A stretch of DNA of 7,204 bases from OFTM382 sp964352615 (GTDB taxonomy: Bacteria > Planctomycetota > Phycisphaerae > Phycisphaerales > UBA1924): the NCBI GenBank assembly GCA_964352615.1, contig CAYGSG010000112.1:1-7204 (forward strand). The letters are read 5' to 3'. Under the pieces are notes generated by a model, which made no database searches, was not told the DNA's origin, and saw only the letters and a program-made list of their open reading frames with translations. Below, in pieces: positions 1 to 7,204 of the stretch; position 1 is the stretch's first letter; every line of letters begins with the position of its first letter. The translations under genes were made by a program, and so were the position numbers.

Positions 1-530
1 GGCCTTGGGTCTTCGCCGCCGGCACCGGCAAGGCCCTCGGCCTGCTCCCCATCCAGCCCGAAGACCTCGAGCCACTGGTCCACGGCAAGCCGATCCAGCG
101 GGATCTCGTGGACCCACTTGGGCAGGGGCTCGGCCTTGCGGCGGTCGGCATCCTCGGCGAGCTGGCGAAGAAAGCCGTCGCTCTTGAGGCTGGTCGCCCG
201 CCGAAGCCGGGCGGCCTTGATGACCCTTCGATCGCTGCTGACGACCACCAGCCGAGCCGGGTGGGAGGTCTTGGCGAGCAACGATTCGATCTCGTCGTCG
301 GCCTCTCGGCCCGCCCCGGTATAGACGACCCGGGCCTCGCCCACGCGGGTGGCCGCCGGGCCGGTGTGGCCGGTGCCCTGCATGGGGCCATCGCAGATGA
401 GCACGCGAGGGGTCCCCGCGTAACGGCTTTGGGCGATGAGCCAGGCCAGCTCGGCGGGGGTGTGGACCACCAGCTCGGGCGGCAGCACGCCGCCGACGTG
501 CATCACGTTGAAGGTGTCGATGACGAGCAT
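1..530 (-). CDS. YacP-like NYN (PIN-fold) domain ribonuclease, 3' end off window
   Basis: The reading frame runs from the ATG at 530 down to position 1 without a stop, giving 176 residues; the C-terminus is off the window. The N-terminus LVIDTFNVMHV matches the NYN/YacP pattern, a hydrophobic strand followed by D5 and N8. Further acidic positions expected of the PIN-like fold are visible: D47 in CDGPM, the A-D-D-E-I-E segment (D78, D79, E80) and D100 in VVSSD, with a basic stretch R101-R111 after it. Proteins of this family are predicted metal-dependent RNases, and B. subtilis YacP (Rae1) cleaves mRNA on ribosomes; the same activity here is inference. No Shine-Dalgarno site precedes 530. The frame stays open upstream to a GTG at 605, but the added residues look non-conserved, so the ATG just before the first strand is preferred. 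The gene is divergent from rpsU. The family call is confident; the start and exact substrate are not. Confidence 0.82.
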   Translation of the reverse strand, partial: MLVIDTFNVMHVGGVLPPELVVHTPAELAWLIAQSRYAGTPRVLICDGPMQGTGHTGPAATRVGEARVVYTGAGREADDEIESLLAKTSHPARLVVVSSDRRVIKAARLRRATSLKSDGFLRQLAEDADRRKAEPLPKWVHEIPLDRLAVDQWLEVFGLDGEQAEGLAGAGGEDPR

Positions 531-614
531 GGGCTGACCGAGCGTATTCCGGGGTTGGTCGGGCCGGAGAGGGGACTCATGGCTGGTTTCCGCCGATGAG
601 GACACCTTCGGGGC

Positions 615-643
615 TTGACCCGCTGGGGCGGGAGCGCTTGAGT
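615..643 (+). promoter_or_regulatory. Candidate sigma-70-type promoter of rpsU
   Basis: TTGACC at 615-620 is a close match to the -35 consensus. At 17-bp spacing lies TTGAGT (638-643), a poor -10 match. A small inverted repeat (619-623 with 628-632) lies between them. This is the best candidate in the gap between the divergent genes, but the -10 is weak and transcription start mapping would be needed to confirm it. Confidence 0.3.
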
Positions 644-717
644 AGAGGCCCAGAGCCGGCCTTGATGGCTGGCCACCGCGATGCCCGTGGAGGCACCGCG
701 CGTCTTGAAGATCGAGG

Positions 718-722
718 AAGGA
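718..722 (+). promoter_or_regulatory. Shine-Dalgarno site of rpsU
   Basis: AAGGA, within the purine run GAGGAAGGAA, lies 10 bases before the ATG at 733 and fixes that start. It is the clearest Shine-Dalgarno match in front of any gene in the window. Confidence 0.65.
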
Positions 723-732
723 ACGGCAGCGC

Positions 733-930
733 ATGGCGATTCGGATCAAGGCCCGCAGCGGAGAGCACGTCGAGCAGATGATGCGTCGATTCAAGAAGCT
801 CTGCGAGAAGGAAGGGCTGACCAAGGACATTAAGCGCAAGGAGTTCTACGAGAAGCCCTCGGAACGCAACCGCCGCGCCGCCCGTAAGGCCGCCAACCGC
901 GTAGCCCGCGAAGACATGCCCAGCCGCTAA
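733..930 (+). CDS. rpsU: 30S ribosomal protein bS21
   Basis: The product is a 65-residue, strongly basic protein of the bS21 family (E. coli S21 has 71 residues). The typical order is present: an N-terminal strand (AIRIKA), an amphipathic helix with RRFKKLCEKEG (about 18-28), the KRKEFYEKPSERNRR block (about 34-48), then a basic tail ending in MPSR. bS21 sits on the 30S platform beside the 3' end of 16S rRNA and helps mRNA binding during initiation. The start is supported by the AAGGA at 718-722. The gene appears to stand alone: a divergent promoter region lies upstream and an intrinsic terminator at 977-1030 downstream. The 5' leader holds a 7-bp hairpin (655-661 with 667-673, one G-U pair) and a repeated CACCGCG (674-680, 694-700), which might serve regulation. 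Confidence 0.96.
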   Translation: MAIRIKARSGEHVEQMMRRFKKLCEKEGLTKDIKRKEFYEKPSERNRRAARKAANRVAREDMPSR

Positions 931-976
931 AGCTGGCATGGCCCCGGCTTATTGCGGCCCACTGCTGAACTGGTTT

Positions 977-1030
977 CGCCCCGCCCATCGAGCGTCCCAA
1001 CGGATGCTCAGAGCGGGGTGTTTCATTTTT
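977..1030 (+). terminator. Intrinsic terminator after rpsU
   Basis: This is a two-part hairpin. The outer stem pairs 977-984 with 1013-1020 (8 bp, one G-U). A small internal loop follows, then an inner stem of 990-997 with 1002-1009 (8 bp, one G-U) closed by a CAAC tetraloop. The T-rich run TTTCATTTTT follows immediately at 1021-1030. Position and T-tract fit Rho-independent termination of rpsU, separating it from hppA. Confidence 0.72.
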
Positions 1031-1047
1031 GGGCCGGTTTTGATGTC

Positions 1048-1162
1048 GGGTTCGAGCCTCTTTGCGTGGCCTTCGCAATCGGCACGGATAAGCTTTGTTC
1101 CGTTTTATCATCTGACGAACGACCGGATTCCTCGAACCCACATCCCACGAATCTTCGAACCC
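1048..1162 (+). repeat. Inverted repeat in the hppA leader
   Basis: GGGTTCGAG (1048-1056) is the exact reverse complement of CTCGAACCC (1131-1139). A second near-copy, TTCGAACCC, lies at 1154-1162 (8 of 9). The first arm could therefore pair with either downstream arm, but only if the transcript starts upstream of 1048. The only promoter-like pair seen here, TTGCGT (1062-1067) and GGATAA (1086-1091), would start downstream of the first arm, and it is weak. The arms could instead be protein-binding half-sites. Confidence 0.35.
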
Positions 1163-1187
1163 GTGCAAGGACCAGAGGCACGGGGCG

Positions 1188-3947
<2,760 letters not shown>

Positions 3948-3980
3948 ACACCACGCGTCGGCGTCGGCTACGCTGGCCGC

Positions 3981-4883
3981 ATGACCGACATCCAGACGTG
4001 GTTCATCCTTGCCGCTCTTTCCGCAGCCGCCCTGCTCATCGGGGCGGCTGCTTTGCACTTGCTCCCCAAGCTCGGTGAAGGCGGCAAAGCCGCGAGCGTC
4101 TGGCTCTGCAAGGCGCCGGGCCTCGACGTGATGATCACGTACTTCACCGTGCTGCCCATGTTCACGGGCATCATCTACGGCGCCGCGTACTGGGGAAGCT
4201 GGTACGGCTGGCTGGTCGGCCTGCTCGCGGGCGTGAGCGGGCAGGTCGTGGGCCTGTTGATCTGGACCGTGCTCCACGAGCTCACCCACCTCAAGCACGT
4301 CAAGGGCCCGCGCATCGTTGGGCACATCAACGCCCGCGTGGGCCGGGTGCGCAACCACGCAGCAGTCTGGACGACCGCGCTGGCCGTGCCCGTGTTCTGG
4401 TTCTTGAGGGTCGCCGAGTACGTGGTCTACCCGCCGCTCACATGGCTCATTCGGCTTCCCAAGTACAACCACGCCGACTGGGTCAACGTCAGCCGGCACA
4501 AGTTCAACGGGCTCGTCGGCCACGACCTTATCTGGTGCCTCTACTGCGACTGGATGACCGGCATCTGGTCGCTCGGCGGCGAGATGCTCCGCAACGTCGA
4601 GAGCTTCTGGTGCCCCATCCGCTTCGATTCCGCCAAGAAGTGCGCCAACTGCAAGGTCGACTACCCCGACATCGACGGCGGCTGGGCACCTGCCGATGGC
4701 ACGATGGCCGATGTGGTCGCGGTCCTCGATAAGCACTACCCCGGGCCGGACAACACCAACCCCTGGTTCGGCCATCCCACGCGCCTGACGGTCAGCGCCA
4801 AGGCATCGCCCCAGGCTGTAACCCAGCCAGCCGTAACCGAAACGGAACAGCCCGCCACGGACGAAACCGCTGGGGACAAATAA
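3981..4883 (+). CDS. Unrecognised polytopic membrane protein with HELTH motif and two CxxC pairs
   Basis: I do not recognise this 300-residue protein by name. Hydrophobic segments at about 7-28, 51-71, 74-98 and 127-157 suggest four membrane passes, followed by a soluble C-terminal half. At the end of the third segment is H99-E100-L-T-H103 followed by L-K-H106, which formally fits HExxH, the zinc-binding motif of metalloproteases; nothing else confirms a protease. The C-terminal half has C186-L-Y-C189, C211 (WCPIRF) and C221-A-N-C224, which could bind a metal. It is also rich in Trp and Gly around 186-212, which suggests a constrained, conserved region. The last 30 or so residues are Thr/Ala/Glu-rich and probably disordered. 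It starts 33 bases after hppA with no Shine-Dalgarno site and no promoter seen, so co-transcription is likely; an accessory role for the pyrophosphatase is only a guess from position. Confidence 0.85.
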   Translation: MTDIQTWFILAALSAAALLIGAAALHLLPKLGEGGKAASVWLCKAPGLDVMITYFTVLPMFTGIIYGAAYWGSWYGWLVGLLAGVSGQVVGLLIWTVLHELTHLKHVKGPRIVGHINARVGRVRNHAAVWTTALAVPVFWFLRVAEYVVYPPLTWLIRLPKYNHADWVNVSRHKFNGLVGHDLIWCLYCDWMTGIWSLGGEMLRNVESFWCPIRFDSAKKCANCKVDYPDIDGGWAPADGTMADVVAVLDKHYPGPDNTNPWFGHPTRLTVSAKASPQAVTQPAVTETEQPATDETAGDK

Positions 4884-4918
4884 AAACCGTCCGGCCAAGG
4901 AGGACCCGGACCGGACGG
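4878..4918 (-). terminator. Intrinsic terminator reading on the minus strand
   Basis: A perfect 8-bp stem (CCGTCCGG 4887-4894 with CCGGACGG 4911-4918) encloses a 16-base loop. Read on the minus strand it is followed by TTTTTATTT (4886-4878), the classic intrinsic terminator layout. On the plus strand no T-run follows, so the same hairpin would be at best a weak terminator for the gene ending at 4883. No minus-strand gene lies directly before it; the nearest ends at 6015. Confidence 0.6.
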
Positions 4919-4942
4919 CTCGTGAGAGGGAGAACCTCGGAT

Positions 4943-4986
4943 CCGCCGATTAGGGCTGACCCTGAGTTCATATCTCAATACGGCGG
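4943..4986. other. Possible three-way-junction RNA element
   Basis: CCGCCG (4943-4948) and CGGCGG (4981-4986) form a 6-bp closing stem. Two small hairpins lie inside: GGG/CCC (4953-4955, 4960-4962, loop CTGA) and TGAG/CTCA (4963-4966, 4974-4977). The pairing exists on either strand. The inner stems are short, so this could be chance in GC-rich DNA. No known RNA family is recognised. Confidence 0.25.
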
Positions 4987-5003
4987 CGGTTCCATCCCTG
5001 TTC

Positions 5004-5017
5004 CAAACAATCGTTTG
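5004..5017. repeat. Short palindrome CAAAC-N4-GTTTG
   Basis: Two 5-base arms (5004-5008, 5013-5017) around AATC form an operator-like dyad about 115 bases before the gene at 5131. It is AT-richer than its surroundings. No binding protein can be assigned. Confidence 0.3.
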
Positions 5018-5026
5018 AACGGTCAG

Positions 5027-5060
5027 AAAACCGGGAAACCGATCGGCTGACCCGCCGATC
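5027..5060 (-). terminator. Second minus-strand terminator-like hairpin
   Basis: A perfect 7-bp stem (GATCGGC 5041-5047 with GCCGATC 5054-5060) has a 6-base loop. On the minus strand it is followed by GGTTTCCCGGTTTT (5040-5027), an interrupted T-tract. It is weaker than the hairpin at 4878-4918 but has the same orientation, so the two could act in series on a minus-strand transcript. Confidence 0.35.
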
Positions 5061-5090
5061 CACCGGCTCACCCCCGCGGCGACGGCGGAG

Positions 5091-5113
5091 CGTCCGTGCA
5101 GCCCTGCACGACG
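5091..5113. promoter_or_regulatory. Strong hairpin just upstream of the gene at 5131
   Basis: CGTGCAG (5095-5101) and CTGCACG (5104-5110) are perfect arms two bases apart. CGT/ACG (5091-5093, 5111-5113) extends the stem past one bulged C. It ends 17 bases before the ATG at 5131. No T-run follows on either strand, so it is not an ordinary terminator. It could be an operator or a 5' UTR structure affecting translation of that gene. Confidence 0.35.
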
Positions 5114-5130
5114 GCGGGTACCGTCCGGCC

Positions 5131-6018
5131 ATGCTCCTGCCGCACGCTCCCGAGCCCGACGAGATGGCCCTGTGGCCGTTCTTCAAGGAGCGGATCACGG
5201 ACGATGACCTGCGCGAGGTCGCCTCGGTGGAGTACTTCCTTCCAGTTGAAGCACAGTACCGAGCCTTGCAGGAAATGCTCGACACGGGCCGTCCTGCGTC
5301 CCTCTTGGAGTTCAGCAGCCGCGATAGCCGGATGTGGTTAAGAGAGTGTTTCGGACTGTACTGCGGATCTGGGAACCTTGGGCCAAACGACTCAGAGTTG
5401 GTCGCAGCGTTCTGTGAATGGCAGTTGCTCAGGGCAAGCACTCGACACAATTGCACGGAAGACGCTTGGTCAATGCACGTTTGGCAGTTGGTTCGCTACT
5501 CTGATCTTGTCTCGTTGGAACTGCGGCGCGATGTGGTCGCGTTCCTTCTCTGGCTCGCAGAACATCAGGATGCGGAGGAATGCTCCAAGGCATTCACCTG
5601 TCTGATCGCTGCTTCACTGCTTGCCGATGGCAAGCAACCAACCGCCGAATTCGAAGCCAACATCCGAGCGATTGACGAGTTGTTCGAGCAGGAGATGCGC
5701 TATTGGTGCCGCGGCGGCCTCAGCTACCGCACACTGAACCCTGACGGCGGCGGCGAGACCGGATACTGGCTCGACACGGGCCAATCGTTCATACCCATAG
5801 TTGGGCCGGGCTGGAAGCCTCTCCAGTGGGTGCTGTTCTTTGACCCCGGTTTCCACACGCCGCAACTCAATCAGTTCATCTTGGATGTATTCAGCGTCAA
5901 TCGCCATCACTCGCCCCTCATCGCGGAGCGGCTTCGATGGATGAAGGTCCAGCCCCACCCCTTGCAGGCAGCAGCGGAGCATGGCGAGTATGAGGACTTC
6001 GACAACAACCCGAGCTAG
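5131..6018 (+). CDS. Unrecognised soluble protein
   Basis: The 295-residue product matches no family I know. It has no signal peptide or clear membrane segment. It looks mostly helical and acidic in its first two thirds, with many Trp, Cys and Leu. A Gly-rich stretch (D-G-G-G-E-T-G, about 206-212) is followed by an aromatic region, and the tail is acidic and Asn-rich. Codons such as TTG, TCA, TCT, GGA, ACT and GAA are frequent, unlike the strongly GC-ending codons of hppA and its neighbour; this suggests transfer or relaxed codon selection. Neither the ATG at 5131 nor the in-frame ATG at 5164 (residue 12, MALWPFF) has a Shine-Dalgarno site, so the start is uncertain. The gene stands alone on this strand after a hairpin-rich gap and overlaps the convergent gene by 4 bases at its stop. 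The long open frame supports real coding; function is unknown. Confidence 0.7.
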   Translation: MLLPHAPEPDEMALWPFFKERITDDDLREVASVEYFLPVEAQYRALQEMLDTGRPASLLEFSSRDSRMWLRECFGLYCGSGNLGPNDSELVAAFCEWQLLRASTRHNCTEDAWSMHVWQLVRYSDLVSLELRRDVVAFLLWLAEHQDAEECSKAFTCLIAASLLADGKQPTAEFEANIRAIDELFEQEMRYWCRGGLSYRTLNPDGGGETGYWLDTGQSFIPIVGPGWKPLQWVLFFDPGFHTPQLNQFILDVFSVNRHHSPLIAERLRWMKVQPHPLQAAAEHGEYEDFDNNPS

Positions 6019-7034
6019 CCCAGCATCTCCGCCAGCGCTGCCGGGTCGATGTTGCCCCCCGTAAGCACCACGCCCACACGCAGGCCTCGGGCAGCCTCGC
6101 CCATGCCGAGCAGGCCAGCGAGGGCGAGCGCGCCCGTCGGCTCCACGACCAGCTTCAGTTCGCGTGTCGCCAGTTTGGTTGCGCTGACGATCTCGTCCTC
6201 GCTCGCTGTGATGATGTCGTCCACATGCTCCATCACCAGCGGGAACGTGAACCGGCCCAAGTACGGCGTGCGCGCGCCGTCGGCGATCGTCTGCGGGTTC
6301 TCAACCGCGTGCAGCACACCCGAACGGAAGCTCCGGGCGGCATCGTCCGCGAGCGCGGGTTCAACCCCCACCACTCGCGTGTCGGGCGAGAGCGATTTGG
6401 CCAGTACCGCGCACCCGCTGAGCAGCCCGCCCCCGCCGCAGCACACCATGAGTAGATCGATCGGCCCGTTTCCATCCCGTGCCGCGTCCTCGAACATCTC
6501 CAGCGCCACGGTTCCCTGGCCCGCGATCACCCGCACATCGTCGTAAGGCGGCACCACCTCCAGCCCCTGGGCCTCGGCGATCTGCGCGCCCAACTCCTCG
6601 CGCTTGGTTGTTTGCGGGTCGTACTCGACCACCCGGCTGCCATCGGCAGCCTGCAACAGTAGCGCCTTGGTCCGCGCCAGCTTCACGCTCGGCGCATCGC
6701 TCGGCATCACCACGACCGCGAGCCTGCCGAGCATCGCGGCGGCCTTGGCGATCGCCTGCGCGTGGTTGCCCGATGAGTACGCAAGCACCCCGGTGCCCGC
6801 ATCGATCTGGCTCAGCGCGTTGTACGCACCGCGAAACTTGAAGGCGTTGATGTGCTGCAGGTTCTCGCACTTGAGCCACACCCGCCTCGCCCCCGTGCGC
6901 TCTTCCAGCAGCGGCGCGCGGACCGTCGGCGTGCGCACGGCGACACCATCAAGCCGGCCCGCTGCGGCGCGTACATCGTCGATGGTCACACAGTTTGATA
7001 GCGAGCGATCAGGCGGCTTTGCGATGCGGTCCAT
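6015..7034 (-). CDS. Serine racemase / threonine dehydratase family PLP enzyme
   Basis: This is a fold-type II PLP enzyme of 339 residues from the ATG at 7034. It would deaminate L-threonine or L-serine to the 2-oxo acid and ammonia, and might racemise serine. Visible features: PLP lysine K66 in AFKFRG; S87-S88-G-N-H, where S88 matches the serine that pairs with the lysine in serine racemases (TdcB-type enzymes have SAGNH); PPYDD and IAGQGT (about 162-175); the phosphate-binding GGGG (200-203); E225, A229 and D231, at the spacing of the divalent-metal site of serine racemase; and TGGN (325-328) at the pyridine nitrogen, usually SGGN. There is no C-terminal ACT-like domain, so it is not the isoleucine-regulated biosynthetic form. 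Start alternatives are a GTG at 7052, 3 bases after the upstream stop, and a GTG at 6989, which gives 324 residues, nearer the family norm; none has a good Shine-Dalgarno site. It probably shares a transcript with the CPBP gene. Confidence 0.9.
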   Translation of the reverse strand: MDRIAKPPDRSLSNCVTIDDVRAAAGRLDGVAVRTPTVRAPLLEERTGARRVWLKCENLQHINAFKFRGAYNALSQIDAGTGVLAYSSGNHAQAIAKAAAMLGRLAVVVMPSDAPSVKLARTKALLLQAADGSRVVEYDPQTTKREELGAQIAEAQGLEVVPPYDDVRVIAGQGTVALEMFEDAARDGNGPIDLLMVCCGGGGLLSGCAVLAKSLSPDTRVVGVEPALADDAARSFRSGVLHAVENPQTIADGARTPYLGRFTFPLVMEHVDDIITASEDEIVSATKLATRELKLVVEPTGALALAGLLGMGEAARGLRVGVVLTGGNIDPAALAEMLG

Positions 7035-7055
7035 GCGAGATGCTAGAGCCACAAG

Positions 7056-7204
7056 CTACGAACCGCCCGCGTTGGTGATACCCAGGATCACGTTGAGCGC
7101 GTTGAAGGCAGCGTGCATGGCGATGGGCACGCCCATGCGTTTGGTGCGCTCGTAGGCGAGCCCGCATCTCAGCCCGAGCCCGAAGATGCCCACCGCTGCG
7201 TACC
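7056..7204 (-). CDS. CPBP-family intramembrane metalloprotease, C-terminal end only
   Basis: The last 48 residues of a gene that begins off the window end in a TAG at 7058-7056. The segment F-G-L-G-L-R-C-G-L-A-Y-E-R-T followed by G-V-P-I-A-M-H-A-A-F-N-A-L-N is the typical final motif of CPBP (CAAX protease/Abi, Rce1-like) proteins: a helix with a small-residue pattern, a Y/E/R-T turn, then PI-x-x-H-x-x-F-N. The histidine and asparagine belong to the metal-site region of this family. Glutamate motifs 1 and 2 would lie upstream off the window and cannot be checked. Its stop lies 21 bases before the ATG of the downstream dehydratase, or 3 bases before the alternative GTG, so an operon is likely. 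The substrate is unknown. Confidence 0.75.
   Translation of the reverse strand, partial: YAAVGIFGLGLRCGLAYERTKRMGVPIAMHAAFNALNVILGITNAGGS

Noticed and set aside
108..599. A 163-codon plus-strand open frame at the left edge
   Set aside because: It is opposite the NYN-domain frame, which has recognisable motifs on the minus strand; the plus frame has none.
931..956. AGCTGG...CCGGCT hairpin right after the rpsU stop as a terminator
   Set aside because: It has only six pairs with a G-U and no T-run. The hairpin at 977-1030 with its T-tract is a much better terminator.
1044..1062. GGGTTCGAG resembling a tRNA T-arm, with two more copies on the opposite strand
   Set aside because: The bases flanking the TTCGA do not form a 5-bp T-stem, and no acceptor, D or anticodon arms can be placed around any copy.
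4272..4298. Calling 3981-4883 a zinc protease because of HELTH
   Set aside because: HExxH alone occurs by chance, and no third ligand or protease fold signature is visible, so it is kept as an unknown membrane protein.
4736..5071. A 111-codon minus-strand open frame across the gap and the end of the preceding gene
   Set aside because: It runs through the terminator hairpin and overlaps the coding end of the plus-strand gene. Its product is Pro/Gly/Ser-rich with no recognisable feature.

Overview
This is a GC-rich bacterial window. The best guess for the source is a marine or freshwater Planctomycetota, perhaps Phycisphaerae. That guess rests on the enlarged potassium-dependent membrane pyrophosphatase, the short bS21, the YacP-type NYN protein and the weak use of Shine-Dalgarno sites. 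It is inference; no marker in the window fixes the phylum.

Layout, left to right. Positions 1-530 (minus) hold most of a YacP-like NYN-domain ribonuclease gene whose 3' end lies off the window. It is divergent from rpsU (733-930, plus), which encodes ribosomal protein bS21 and is followed by a good intrinsic terminator at 977-1030. A leader containing a 9-bp inverted repeat precedes hppA (1188-3947, plus). This encodes a 919-residue ion-pumping membrane pyrophosphatase with all catalytic motifs, potassium-dependence residues and three extra loops. An unrecognised polytopic membrane protein (3981-4883, plus), with an HELTH motif and two CxxC pairs, follows 33 bases later and probably shares its transcript.

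The 247-base gap at 4884-5130 is dense in inverted repeats. Its two terminator-like hairpins have their T-tracts on the minus strand. An unrecognised soluble protein gene (5131-6018, plus) follows, with codon use that looks less GC-biased than its neighbours. It meets a convergent minus-strand pair: a serine racemase/threonine dehydratase family enzyme (6015-7034) and, upstream of it, the C-terminal end of a CPBP-family membrane protease (7056-7204). The convergent genes overlap inside one CTAG, and both stop codons lie in that palindrome.

The pyrophosphatase would recycle pyrophosphate from biosynthesis into a sodium or proton gradient. The other genes are housekeeping or of unknown role. 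No mobile element, CRISPR array, tRNA or rRNA gene is visible. The most interesting points are the enlarged pyrophosphatase with its unknown membrane partner, and the likelihood that the minus-strand operon is transcribed antisense through the unknown gene 5131-6018 to terminators at 4878-5060.
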